Assembly (NCBI RefSeq): GCF_003049575.1
Contig: NZ_PYWI01000001.1
Location: 62,001-126,000, forward strand
DNA length: 64,000 nucleotides
From: Lysinibacillus parviboronicapiens
Lineage (GTDB): Bacteria > Bacillota > Bacilli > Bacillales_A > Planococcaceae
Direction of reading: 5' to 3'
Shown: positions 8,450 through 16,346 of the stretch, piece after piece
How the letters are laid out: each line of letters starts with the position of its first letter
How positions within the stretch are numbered: the first letter of the stretch is position 1
The notes under the pieces: model-generated
Seen by the model: the letters and a program-made list of their open reading frames with translations, nothing else
Database searches by the model: none
Told to the model about the DNA's origin: nothing
Translations under genes and position numbers: made by a program

Positions 8450-9478
8450 TTATACATGTGTTTCTTCTTTACCAGATACATAGTCTTTGTTAAAGACAAA
8501 TAGCTTAAATACTAAATATAAAGAAGGTACAAGCAATACTAAGCCTGCGACAAATGCCACAACGAGTGCAATGGCCATCGCTTCATTCGTAAAACTATCG
8601 TGAATCGTTAAATATGGATAAAGTAGATATGGATAGTGTGAAATCCCATAGGTGAAGAATGCGATCGCAAACTGGAAGATTAATAAAATGACGGCTAACC
8701 CATATTTTACTTTCGCCCATAATAGCCAAACTGTCGCTAAAAAGACAATGCCAGATAGCGCAAACAACCAAGATAAATCAACCATTTGGACATAATGCCA
8801 ATTCCCAAGCGACTTTATCTCGATAATGATGCCCAGTGCACTAACAATAAGTGGCACCGCCCAAATAAGAGCGTATTTACGCATCAATTCACATGCTTTA
8901 TGATCCCCTGCTTTTTGTGCGTACCATGTTAAAAAGACAGCTGAGATATACAGTACTGCAATGATACTTAATACAACGATGGACCATGATAATGGGCTTG
9001 TCAGCAATGCTTTGTAGTCTAAAACTGGCTGGTCGCCTTGCATCGTCACAAAACCACCTTCAGAAATCGTTAGAATGACCGAAAATGCAGCTGGGATAAA
9101 AAGACCTGACACCCCATAAGCGAGTGCATAGCCTTTATGTCCGCTCATACCGCTATAAGATTCAAAGGCATAGTAACTACCGCGAATTGCTAGCAAAATA
9201 AGCGCAACGGAAGCCGGTACTAATAAGATGGTACCGTAGTAATATGCGCTTTGCGGAAAGAATCCAACAATCCCAACAAAGAAAAAGACTAAAAAGACGT
9301 TGGTAATTTCCCATACCGGAGATAAATACCGCTTAATAATGTTTGACACAATATGGTCATTGCCGCGCATTAAACTATAGGCATTAAAAAATCCTGCGCC
9401 AAAATCAATCGATGCGACAATCACATAGCCTAATAAGAAGAGCCAAAGTACAGAAATCCCTAGTATTTCTAATGTCAT
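8450..9478 (-). CDS. cydB: Cytochrome bd ubiquinol/menaquinol oxidase subunit II
   Basis: 342 aa with about nine membrane helices, the normal length for Bacillus CydB. The N-terminus MTLEILGISVLWLFLLGYVI and the following DFGAGFFNAY motif are typical. Together with CydA it forms the bd-type terminal oxidase, which reduces O2 with quinol electrons and is less sensitive to sulfide than haem-copper oxidases. The start overlaps the cydA stop by four bases. No haem ligand is expected in this subunit. Part of a tauE-smORF-cydA-cydB-cydS operon. Confidence 0.95.
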   Translation of the reverse strand: MTLEILGISVLWLFLLGYVIVASIDFGAGFFNAYSLMRGNDHIVSNIIKRYLSPVWEITNVFLVFFFVGIVGFFPQSAYYYGTILLVPASVALILLAIRGSYYAFESYSGMSGHKGYALAYGVSGLFIPAAFSVILTISEGGFVTMQGDQPVLDYKALLTSPLSWSIVVLSIIAVLYISAVFLTWYAQKAGDHKACELMRKYALIWAVPLIVSALGIIIEIKSLGNWHYVQMVDLSWLFALSGIVFLATVWLLWAKVKYGLAVILLIFQFAIAFFTYGISHYPYLLYPYLTIHDSFTNEAMAIALVVAFVAGLVLLVPSLYLVFKLFVFNKDYVSGKEETHV

Positions 9479-10809
9479 ACAGATTCACCGCCTTGTCGTG
9501 CTGCTAATTCTTTTTCAACCGGGTTGTTTTTAAACATGCGATGTAATACGACTAAACTACCGATTGCCAACACAAAGTAAACAATCGCAAAGGCGATAAA
9601 TAAATATTCTACGCCGGCAGCACTTGTCGCGCCGTCTTCTGTTCGCATAATGCCATATAATATCCATGGTTGTCGTCCTAATTCCGCTAACCACCAACCT
9701 GCTTCAATCGCTACAAGTGATAATGGACCACTTAAAACAATCAGCACTCGGAACCATATTGATTCAACCCACTGCCACTTTCTCCATTTTCCTACTAAAT
9801 AAGCAACTGAAAGGACAATCATCATCATACCGATCGCTACCATGATATCAAAGAAATAGTGGGTCATGAGTGGTGGATGTTCGTCTTCTGGATATTGATC
9901 TAACCCAATCACTTCTGCATTGAAATCATTACTAGCTAAAAAGCTTAACATTTTAGGAATGCGGATTTCATACTTGATTTCTCCTTCATCTAGTACACCA
10001 AAGAGGATTAAATCTGCCCCTTCTTCTGTTTCGAAATGCCACTCCGCTGCGGCTAGCTTTTCAGGCTGATATTCGGCTAAGTATTTTGCTGAAAAGTCAC
10101 CAACTAATGCAGAAGCAATAGAGAAAATAACACCTAATTTCATCATCATAAATAATGATTTTTTGTGATACATATGGTCTTCGCCGCGCAATAGCTTATA
10201 CGCTGCAATCGCCGCTAAAATAAATGCTACCGTCATATAACTTGTTACGAGTACATGCCCGATTTTTGTCGGCATGGCCGGTGTAAACATCGCTAAAATT
10301 GGTTGAATATTAATGAGCTCACCATCGACGATATCAAACCCTTGCGGTGCATTCATAAAGGCATTGACAATCGTAATAAAAACGGCTGACATTGATGCCC
10401 CTATTGCTACAGGAATAAGCAATAATATATGATTTTTTGGATTCTTAAATCGATCCCATGTGTATAAATAGATTCCTAAGAAAATCGCCTCAAAGAAGAA
10501 AGCGAATGTTTCCATGAATAGCGGTAGTGCAATAACCTGCCCTGCTAATTCCATAAAGTCTGGCCACAGTAACGATAGCTGTAAGCCGATGACTGTACCT
10601 GTTACGACCCCGACTGCGACTGTAATTGTAAAGCCACGCGCCCAACGTCTTGCCATCATCGTGTAGTGCATATCATTTTTCTTATAGCCTACATATTGAG
10701 CAATTAAAATCATTAACGGTACACCCACACCTAGTGTTGCAAAAATAATATGGAAAGATAACGTTAATTCGGTTAATGCCCTACTCCAAAAGACAGTTGC
10801 CTGTTCCAT
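9475..10809 (-). CDS. cydA: Cytochrome bd ubiquinol/menaquinol oxidase subunit I
   Basis: 444 aa, about nine helices. The haem-ligand His20 is in LTLSFHIIFATLGVG. The conserved Glu-containing helix METFAFFFEAIFLG (around residues 100-112) and the signature GRQPW near residue 375 are all present. The quinol loop is the short type found in Firmicutes. The ribosome site AGGAGTG lies 8-9 bases before the ATG and only 12 bases after the stop of a 29-codon ORF. Promoter control is probably through the dyad at 11764-11779 upstream of tauE. Neighbouring sqr and cstB-like genes suggest this oxidase disposes of electrons during sulfide oxidation. Confidence 0.95.
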   Translation of the reverse strand: MEQATVFWSRALTELTLSFHIIFATLGVGVPLMILIAQYVGYKKNDMHYTMMARRWARGFTITVAVGVVTGTVIGLQLSLLWPDFMELAGQVIALPLFMETFAFFFEAIFLGIYLYTWDRFKNPKNHILLLIPVAIGASMSAVFITIVNAFMNAPQGFDIVDGELINIQPILAMFTPAMPTKIGHVLVTSYMTVAFILAAIAAYKLLRGEDHMYHKKSLFMMMKLGVIFSIASALVGDFSAKYLAEYQPEKLAAAEWHFETEEGADLILFGVLDEGEIKYEIRIPKMLSFLASNDFNAEVIGLDQYPEDEHPPLMTHYFFDIMVAIGMMMIVLSVAYLVGKWRKWQWVESIWFRVLIVLSGPLSLVAIEAGWWLAELGRQPWILYGIMRTEDGATSAAGVEYLFIAFAIVYFVLAIGSLVVLHRMFKNNPVEKELAARQGGESV

Positions 10810-10821
10810 CTAGATTCACTC

Positions 10822-10911
10822 CTAAACTCCAAATATTGTTGTAATCACCGCTACTAAAAAAACAGCTGGAATGGTGAAGCTCGTAATCATAAATCCTTTC
10901 GATTTTTCCAT
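10822..10911 (-). CDS. Small membrane protein of 29 aa between tauE and cydA
   Basis: The ATG at 10911 has ribosome site AGAGGTGATT and lies 13 bases after the tauE stop. The product is MEKSKGFMITSFTIPAVFLV plus nine residues, a single hydrophobic helix with a positively charged cytoplasmic N-terminus. Its stop is 12 bases before the cydA start and the cydA ribosome site follows directly. Codon use, ribosome sites on both sides and the exact fit between two operon genes argue that it is translated. I do not recognise it. It resembles single-helix accessory subunits of bd oxidases (CydX, CydS) in size and topology only, and a CydS-like ORF already exists after cydB. Confidence 0.6.
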   Translation of the reverse strand: MEKSKGFMITSFTIPAVFLVAVITTIFGV

Positions 10912-10924
10912 AACCAATCACCTC

Positions 10925-11701
10925 TTATAAAATATCTAACCATGTTTTAATGGCCGTACCTAAAATTAATAGTGCTAAAATAGCTTGTAGTGCTTTTGTA
11001 TTGAGCTTGCCGCCAATCTTTGCGCCAAGTGGAGCCGCAAGTATACTTGCCACAATCATTACCGCTGCTGGTCCATAGTCGATTTGCCCAGTCATAATTT
11101 TGCCGACCGTTCCACCAATCGATGAAATAAACGTAATTGCTAAGCTCGTTGCAATCGTCATACGCGTTGGAATTTTCAATACAACCAGTAAAATTGGTAC
11201 TAATAAAAAGCCACCTGCTGCTCCAACAATCCCCGAACCAATCCCAACGATAAACGCCAGGCTCGCTGCGAGTGGTTTACTAAATGTAATTTGATCTAAC
11301 GGCTTATCGTCAATTTGCTTTTTCGGAATAAACATCATCATAGCTGCAATCAAGGCTAAAACACCGTATACAATATTCACTGCCGCTTCTGATAACATGC
11401 TGGAACCAAAGCTACCGATGAAGCTACCTGCTAAAATAGCCATACCCATATAAAGAATAAGCGTTTTGTTTAAATAGCCGCTTTTTCGATATGCCCATAC
11501 ACCTGCAATCGATGCAAATAATACTTGAATGGCACTAATACCGGATACTTCATGTGCGGTGAAGGCGGCTAACCCAAATAACGGAGGAATATACAAGAGC
11601 ATTGGGTATTTAATGATGGACCCCCCAACACCTACCATCCCCGATACGAATGATCCAATAAAACCAATTAAAAATATGACGACGATGAATGTAAAATCCA
11701 T
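10925..11701 (-). CDS. Sulfite/anion exporter, TauE/SafE family
   Basis: 258 aa, about eight helices. Glycine-rich repeats [16 protein letters not shown] in the first half and [22 protein letters not shown] in the second are the two TauE/SafE motifs. I chose the ATG at 11701, 8 bases after GGAAGG, over the upstream GTG at 11710. Members export sulfite, sulfoacetate or related anions, and are often found beside sulfide-oxidation genes. Here the gene leads the cyd operon and faces the sqr operon across about 600 bases. Export of sulfite or thiosulfate produced by the CstB-like enzyme is inference from context. Promoter and dyad are described separately. Confidence 0.8.
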   Translation of the reverse strand: MDFTFIVVIFLIGFIGSFVSGMVGVGGSIIKYPMLLYIPPLFGLAAFTAHEVSGISAIQVLFASIAGVWAYRKSGYLNKTLILYMGMAILAGSFIGSFGSSMLSEAAVNIVYGVLALIAAMMMFIPKKQIDDKPLDQITFSKPLAASLAFIVGIGSGIVGAAGGFLLVPILLVVLKIPTRMTIATSLAITFISSIGGTVGKIMTGQIDYGPAAVMIVASILAAPLGAKIGGKLNTKALQAILALLILGTAIKTWLDIL

Positions 11702-11734
11702 CGTACACACCTTCCTTCTACCTTATTTACTTTA

Positions 11735-11784
11735 AGTATAGAGAGTGCGCTGTTTCTAAAGTATAGGGGGAAGCCCCTATACTT
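11735..11784 (-). promoter_or_regulatory. tauE-cyd promoter with TAGGG-N6-CCCTA activator-type operator
   Basis: Minus-strand -10 TATACT (11735-11740) has a poor -35 (TACTTT, 11758-11763). Directly upstream is a perfect 11-bp inverted repeat, AAGTATAGGGG (11759-11769) and CCCCTATACTT (11774-11784). The core TAGGGGGAAGCCCCTA occupies 11764-11779. Its centre is 34 bp from the centre of the -10, as at the two other copies. The design fits an activator contacting RNA polymerase at -43. It resembles the dyad described for the staphylococcal regulator NreC, which has a shorter spacer as I recall it. Confidence 0.65.
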
Positions 11785-11892
11785 CCGGAGAAAAAGGCGG
11801 ATTTGTGTGTTCGGAAAATCAATGACATGAGGAAAACTATTGGGAGGAGGAGGATGAACAAGTTTCTATTCTTCCCCTCAGCATCTAGCATG

Positions 11893-11924
11893 TAAAAAGC
11901 GATAAAGCCGATTGCTTTATCGCT
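11893..11924 (-). terminator. Hairpin AGCGATAAAG/CTTTATCGCT with T run on the minus strand
   Basis: A 10-bp perfect inverted repeat at 11898-11907 and 11915-11924; read on the minus strand it ends in TTTTT. It lies upstream of the tauE promoter and could insulate it from read-through of the response-regulator operon. The remainder of 11785-12053 shows no gene. Confidence 0.6.
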
Positions 11925-12053
11925 CAAGACAAGGGTAAAAACGGATGATAAACTGTTCTTCGTTACAGAATGTTGGCCTGTATTGTCTACACGAAGTTGG
12001 ACATAAAAATAAGGGCTAGTACATTCAGTCTACCAACTAAAGAGCGTGCTACT

Positions 12054-12192
12054 ATGTCACGGCAACGTCGCACTTTTACATCTGAATTTAAATTGCAAAT
12101 TAGTGAAGTTTTATGAAAATGGAAAATCTCGTGCAGATATTGCCCGAAAATTTACTCCAAGTACGGTGAAGAGGTTAATCTATACAAAAAGA
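12054..12192 (+). pseudogene. Remnant of an IS3-family transposase orfA
   Basis: The plus strand begins MSRQRRTFTSEFKLQ, the standard start of IS3-type OrfA. It then loses frame near 12098 and continues in the next frame as LVKFYENGKSRADIARKFTPSTVKR, which is the helix-turn-helix part with several codons missing. No orfB, no convincing terminal repeats. It separates the response-regulator operon from the tauE-cyd operon; a second, different transposase remnant lies beyond cydS. Confidence 0.7.
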
Positions 12193-12241
12193 CGGTCTGA
12201 GAAATTCTTTTCAACTTCAACCACTCACCAATATAAAAATA

Positions 12242-12282
12242 TCAAAAAATCTGCCCACCTATTTTAAGGATGAGCAGATTTT
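12242..12282 (-). terminator. Terminator of the sqr-to-response-regulator operon
   Basis: Minus strand AAATCTGCTCATCC pairs with GGTGGGCAGATTT (one mismatch and wobble), followed by TTTT. It is 20 bases after the response-regulator stop. Confidence 0.75.
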
Positions 12283-12301
12283 ATTGGACAGCCCTCGCAT
12301 A

Positions 12302-12937
12302 CTACGTAATGTACTTATTCGTAATGCCATATTGAATGAGCTCTGCCTTGTTATTTAAATGTAGCTTTTGCATAATGTTTGCTTTATGGTTTTCTACCGT
12401 TTTGGCACTAATAAATAGCTTTTCTGCAATTTGCATATTCGTAAATCCTAAAATAGTTAATCGAACAATTTCTTGTTCACGCGTTGATAAAATATCTGGG
12501 TTGTTTTTTCTTTTTTTCTTAAATAATTTTTCGATTTGTTCTCGTGGCAATCCGACTTCATAGTAGCGGCGTCCTGTATAGACACTTTGAATCGCTTCAT
12601 ACATTTCGCCACCTTGACTATTTTTTAAAATATAGCCATCTGCCCCAACTTCCATCGCCTGTTGAATATAGGCTATTTCGTTATGCATTGTCAGCATAAT
12701 GACTTTCATTTCAGGTAAATTCTTTTTAATTTCCTTCGTAGCAGTAAAACCGTCCAAACCATTTGGGATCGAAATATCCATTAAAATCACATTCGGCTCT
12801 GTTTGGTAGGCAAGCTGAATCGCCTCTTCCCCATCACTTGCCTCTCCTACAACTGTAATATCGGGATAATTCCCTAAAAGAAGCGCAATGCCCTTTCGTA
12901 TTAAAACATGGTCATCGACGAGCAATATTTTAATCAT
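12302..12937 (-). CDS. Response regulator, NarL/LuxR (NreC-like) type
   Basis: 211 aa. The receiver domain (about 1-120) has the acidic pair Asp8-Asp9, the phosphoryl-acceptor Asp54 (VILMDISIPNG) and the conserved Lys in GYILKNS. The C-terminal LuxR helix-turn-helix (about 145-205) reads LSTREQEIVRLTILGFTNMQ and then the recognition helix AKTVENHKANIMQKL. The ATG at 12937 is preferred, with GGAGG before it; it overlaps the kinase stop by eight bases, so kinase and regulator are translated together. It is the natural candidate to bind the TAGGG-N6-CCCTA dyads at the tauE-cyd, sqr and cydD promoters. Relatives regulate nitrate respiration or respond to O2; here the targets suggest sulfide or redox control, by inference. 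Confidence 0.9.
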   Translation of the reverse strand: MIKILLVDDHVLIRKGIALLLGNYPDITVVGEASDGEEAIQLAYQTEPNVILMDISIPNGLDGFTATKEIKKNLPEMKVIMLTMHNEIAYIQQAMEVGADGYILKNSQGGEMYEAIQSVYTGRRYYEVGLPREQIEKLFKKKRKNNPDILSTREQEIVRLTILGFTNMQIAEKLFISAKTVENHKANIMQKLHLNNKAELIQYGITNKYIT

Positions 12938-13958
12938 GTTGCGGCCTCCATCTCGGAATGACAATATCAATACATGTACCTTGTCCTAATTTTGACATGA
13001 TTGTACAAGTGCCGCCCAGCTGATCGACTCGTTCTTCCATATGCTTTAGACCAAGCCCCGCATTTTGAATCTTCTCTCGTTCAAAGCCAATCCCATTATC
13101 TTGAATCGTCATATAAATATGCGTGTTGTCCTTTTTAATATGGATATGCACTTGGGTTGCTTTTGCATATTTAATAATATTATGCAGCGCTTCTTGTGTG
13201 ATGCGATACAAATTAATCTCGACTGCTGGGTCACATCGGTCAAGACCACGTGTCGTTAATTGAATAGCCAAATCCGGTATTTTAATCGCATCAATTGTCG
13301 CCTGAATGGTTGGCTCTAACCCTAATTGGTCTAAACTGTGCGGTCGTAATTGATGAGAGTACGCGTTAATGTCATTCATTACCCTTTGCAGTTCCGCACG
13401 TACCTCGGAAATATACTCATTCAACTGGGCATTATCCTGAACAAATGATTCAATCGCTTGCAGCGCAACAGATACCGAAAATAATGATTGTCCGACACCA
13501 TCATGTAGTTCTTGCGCTAACCGTTTATGTTCTGATTCTTTTGCTTCAATTAATGCTCGAATCATCTTTTTATTGATGGCCGCCTCTTGTGCTTTTTTAA
13601 ATGTTTCCTGATCACGTAATACAAGCAGATATTCTGTTTCCCCTGTATTTTCATTAGCATAAATTGCGGCTGTGCTCATTTCGACATCAATCTTTCTCCC
13701 GTGATATGTGGGCATTTCCGATAAAAATGAAGGCACCTCATTGTTCGCAATTAGATAGCACGTTGATTCGCTGTGCTCCTTTTTTCGGGTCATACAATAG
13801 GAGCAATACGGCACAAAATCACCAATCTGCCAACCCGTCAAGCGTTGTGCAGCTGGGTTCATCATAATGATTTCCCTGCTTTCCTTCATAATGATAATAC
13901 CATCTTGAATATGCTCATAAATTTGCTGTAAATACTCATTTTGTAGGCGGGATTGCAT
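12930..13958 (-). CDS. Cytoplasmic sensor histidine kinase: PAS with Cys cluster, HisKA_3, HATPase
   Basis: 342 aa with no membrane helix. Residues about 5-120 form a PAS domain (GIIIMKESREIIMMNPAAQR) that carries Cys52, Cys55 and Cys67 in a PYCSYCMTRKK...STCYL segment. The dimerisation/phosphoacceptor helix has His152 in LAQELHDGVGQSLFSV. The N box (ALHNIIKYAK), G1 (DNGIGF) and G2 (GLGLKHMEERV) follow. This is the NreB/DegS/NarX class. The cysteines could hold an Fe-S cluster, as in NreB, or act as a persulfide/thiol sensor; which one is unknown. The gene lies in the sqr operon after the degenerate rhodanese, with AAGGAGG before the ATG. Confidence 0.9.
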   Translation of the reverse strand: MQSRLQNEYLQQIYEHIQDGIIIMKESREIIMMNPAAQRLTGWQIGDFVPYCSYCMTRKKEHSESTCYLIANNEVPSFLSEMPTYHGRKIDVEMSTAAIYANENTGETEYLLVLRDQETFKKAQEAAINKKMIRALIEAKESEHKRLAQELHDGVGQSLFSVSVALQAIESFVQDNAQLNEYISEVRAELQRVMNDINAYSHQLRPHSLDQLGLEPTIQATIDAIKIPDLAIQLTTRGLDRCDPAVEINLYRITQEALHNIIKYAKATQVHIHIKKDNTHIYMTIQDNGIGFEREKIQNAGLGLKHMEERVDQLGGTCTIMSKLGQGTCIDIVIPRWRPQHD

Positions 13959-13992
13959 ATTTTACGCCTCCTTATAAATCATCGCTTTTACT

Positions 13993-14328
13993 TTACACGG
14001 TTTTTTTCATCATCGTATAACTATTTACACTATACCCTTTTTTTCGTAAAAAACGGCTAGCCATATTTAAATCCATTTGACTTTCTACAAGCAGATGGAT
14101 GGGGCGATTTTCGATTTCTGTATAAAAACGTGGCAGATAGCCATATGGAATATGCTTACTATCATAAACTAAACAGCCTGCTGTATTGTAATCACGCACA
14201 TCAAATATTTGATGTGCCTCATCTACTTGCCGATACGGAATGACTTTCACCTGTTTGACGGGGACAAGACGAATATAAAAAATACGCGCTAAGACAATGC
14301 CTACTACACCGATTAGTAAAACTTTCAT
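13993..14328 (-). CDS. Membrane-anchored, catalytically degenerate rhodanese-like protein
   Basis: 111 aa. One N-terminal hydrophobic helix (residues 2-20) anchors a short rhodanese fold: YRQVDEAHQIFDVRDYN, then HIPYGYLP, and RPIHLLVESQMDLNMASRFLRKKGY. At the position of the catalytic Cys loop (Cys-x-x-Gly-x-Arg) there is LVESQMD, with no cysteine, so sulfur transfer by the classical mechanism is unlikely. The only Cys is at residue 52 (AGCLVYD), elsewhere in the fold. It may bind rather than transfer sulfur species, or act on the neighbouring kinase; that is inference. Ribosome site GGAGG. Confidence 0.7.
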   Translation of the reverse strand: MKVLLIGVVGIVLARIFYIRLVPVKQVKVIPYRQVDEAHQIFDVRDYNTAGCLVYDSKHIPYGYLPRFYTEIENRPIHLLVESQMDLNMASRFLRKKGYSVNSYTMMKKTV

Positions 14329-14340
14329 ATGAAACCTCCA

Positions 14341-14369
14341 AAGAGTGCCTCACATTAGAAGGCACTCTT
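14341..14369 (-). promoter_or_regulatory. Perfect 9-bp hairpin between cstB-like and rhodanese genes
   Basis: AAGAGTGCC and GGCACTCTT surround an 11-base loop, ending one base before the GGAGG ribosome site of the next gene. Only three Ts follow on the minus strand, so it is more likely a partial terminator or an mRNA stability/processing element than a full stop. Confidence 0.5.
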
Positions 14370-14381
14370 GATATTGATTAA

Positions 14382-15776
14382 TTATTTTACTTCTTTCACC
14401 CATTGACCGTAACCGCCAGTCATATTGACTAAATTGTGGAAGCCATTTGCTTTTAATATGCTGGCTGCAATAGCAGAACGACCACCTGCTTGACATTGAA
14501 CAATGAGTTTTTTATGTTGTACTTCATCTAAATGATTTTTTAATGTACCCACCATAATGTGCTGTGCACCTTCAATATGCCCTTCATTATATTCTGTTAG
14601 ATTACGTACATCTAATACAGCTACATCTTCTGCGTCCATCATAACTTTTGCCTCTGAAGGTGTAACATTTTCATATGAATCTAGTACATTCGCTTGCTCA
14701 ATCATCGCCTCTACATGTGCATAACCTAGTACTTGGTCAATACCGATTGATCGAAGTGCGATCAGCATGTCATTCATCTGAGCAGGATCAACTAGTAAAT
14801 ATAAAGGTTCCTTGTAGTTAACAATCCAGCCCATCCAGTTTGTGAATGCGTTATTAAATGGCACGTTCTTCGTTCCCTTAATATGTCCTTGTGAGAAGCT
14901 TTGTGCATCACGTGTATCTACTACTTGCTGCCCTGCTGCAATCAATCCTTCAATTTCTTCAACAGAAGTAATAACTTGTGGCTCTGGTAAATTTTTAATT
15001 AACGCAAGACCAATTTTATTGACTGATTTCATCACTGCAAAATAATAAGGTGGTTCTGGTTGACCGTCTAATAATGCTTTCACAAAGTCTGGCTCGTTGT
15101 TAAATTGCATTGCCCAGTTGAATTGTTTTTCATAGCCAACTGTTGTAGAAGGTACTGCACCAAGCGCTTTCCCACACGCACTACCTGCTCCATGAGCTGG
15201 CCATACTTGTAAATAGTCTGGTAATTGCTTAAAGCGCTCTACAGATGTATACATCACTTTTGCTCCTGCTTCAGCTGTGCCTTGAATACCTGCTGCTTTT
15301 TCAAGTAAGTCTGGTCGACCAATATCCCCAGCAAATACAAAGTCACCTGTAAAGATGCCAATTGGTTTGTCTGCCGCTACTCCATCTGTTAACAAGAATG
15401 AAATTGATTCTGGCGTATGACCTGGTGTATGCATTACTTCAAAAGTCAGCTTACCAAGTTCAAATTTGTCACCATCTTTTAATAACACATGGTTAATGCC
15501 TTCTAAATTTTGATATTTCCAGTTTTCATCGCCTTCATCTGAAATATACATTGTTGCACCCAAACGATCGGCTAACTCACGAGAACCTGCTACAAAATCG
15601 GCATGGATGTGCGTTTCTAACGCCCCAACAATTTTCATATTTTCTTTTTCAGCCACTTGGATGTATGGCTCAATGTTGCGCATTGGGTCAACAATCACTG
15701 CCTCGCCTTTTCGTTGACAACCTACCAGGTAAGAAGCATGTGCTAATTTTTCATCATAGAAATAACGTAATAACAT
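14382..15776 (-). CDS. cstB: Persulfide dioxygenase-rhodanese fusion (CstB-like)
   Basis: 464 aa, the three-part layout of CstB. A metallo-beta-lactamase/ETHE1 domain (about 1-240) has the iron-binding motif THIHADFVAG (His56, His58, Asp60) and HTPGHTPES; a cysteine follows in HGAGSACGK. A central rhodanese-like domain (about 265-355) lacks the Cys loop. A C-terminal rhodanese has Cys428 in VQCQAGGRS. CstB converts low-molecular-weight persulfides to thiosulfate, the dioxygenase making sulfite and the rhodanese transferring the second sulfur. It follows sqr and a DUF1641 gene by 14 bases, which fits a sulfide-oxidation pathway. A plain 'MBL-rhodanese hydrolase' label would understate this. 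Confidence 0.85.
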   Translation of the reverse strand: MLLRYFYDEKLAHASYLVGCQRKGEAVIVDPMRNIEPYIQVAEKENMKIVGALETHIHADFVAGSRELADRLGATMYISDEGDENWKYQNLEGINHVLLKDGDKFELGKLTFEVMHTPGHTPESISFLLTDGVAADKPIGIFTGDFVFAGDIGRPDLLEKAAGIQGTAEAGAKVMYTSVERFKQLPDYLQVWPAHGAGSACGKALGAVPSTTVGYEKQFNWAMQFNNEPDFVKALLDGQPEPPYYFAVMKSVNKIGLALIKNLPEPQVITSVEEIEGLIAAGQQVVDTRDAQSFSQGHIKGTKNVPFNNAFTNWMGWIVNYKEPLYLLVDPAQMNDMLIALRSIGIDQVLGYAHVEAMIEQANVLDSYENVTPSEAKVMMDAEDVAVLDVRNLTEYNEGHIEGAQHIMVGTLKNHLDEVQHKKLIVQCQAGGRSAIAASILKANGFHNLVNMTGGYGQWVKEVK

Positions 15777-15790
15777 AAAATCCTCTCCTT

Positions 15791-16330
15791 TTAATTTGAT
15801 TGTTTATTTAAAACCTGTAGTGTTGCTTGTACATATTTCAGTGACTTTTGAACACTCGGGTCTTTTAACCATTTCATAATGGTAAAGAGTTTTACTGGTT
15901 CTGCTGTTGCTTCTGCTTGTTGTTGAATTTCTTTTACTAGCGATAAGCCTTGTTTTCCTTTTTCTACAACAGGTTCTGTGTAGGAGTGGATACTTGCTGT
16001 TGCATAATCGATTGTTTGTTTATTCCCTAACACAGCTGTTGCAAAATCGAGCATGTCCTCTAACTGATTAATCGTTTGTAAAAGCTTCGGCAATTTTGCT
16101 AATAAACCAACTAATGCTTCCACTGTTTCAAGATTTAAGTTATAGCTTCGTACAAGTTCGTCGTATTTTTGAATGGCTTGCTGATCTTGTAATACCGCTT
16201 GTCCAAAACTTACTATATTGCCGATTGCTTGTAAGTTTTTTTCATATGTCGGCAATTGCTGTAGTAATGATACGAGAGCAGTTTGAACTTCCGGCTGTGT
16301 TAGTTGCTCTAGTAACGGATTCGTATCCAT
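15791..16330 (-). CDS. DUF1641 protein associated with sulfide:quinone oxidoreductase
   Basis: 179 aa, mostly helical, no signal or membrane segment. The central part (about 85-125, LPKLLQTINQLEDMLDFATAVLG) is the DUF1641 signature. Genes of this family commonly sit beside type II NADH dehydrogenase-like or SQR flavoproteins or formate dehydrogenase subunits, and their role is not defined. Here it is 16 bases after the sqr stop. I chose the ATG at 16330 (GTG at 16333 also possible) with AGGAGG upstream. A membrane-docking or partner role for SQR is conjecture. Confidence 0.75.
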   Translation of the reverse strand: MDTNPLLEQLTQPEVQTALVSLLQQLPTYEKNLQAIGNIVSFGQAVLQDQQAIQKYDELVRSYNLNLETVEALVGLLAKLPKLLQTINQLEDMLDFATAVLGNKQTIDYATASIHSYTEPVVEKGKQGLSLVKEIQQQAEATAEPVKLFTIMKWLKDPSVQKSLKYVQATLQVLNKQSN

Positions 16331-16346
16331 CACACATGCCTCCTTC

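Noticed and set aside
11854..11895. A 13-codon ORF with a strong GGAGGAGG ribosome site before a hairpin
   Set aside because: No gene lies downstream for it to control on the plus strand and the hairpin has its T run on the other strand; chance is more likely.
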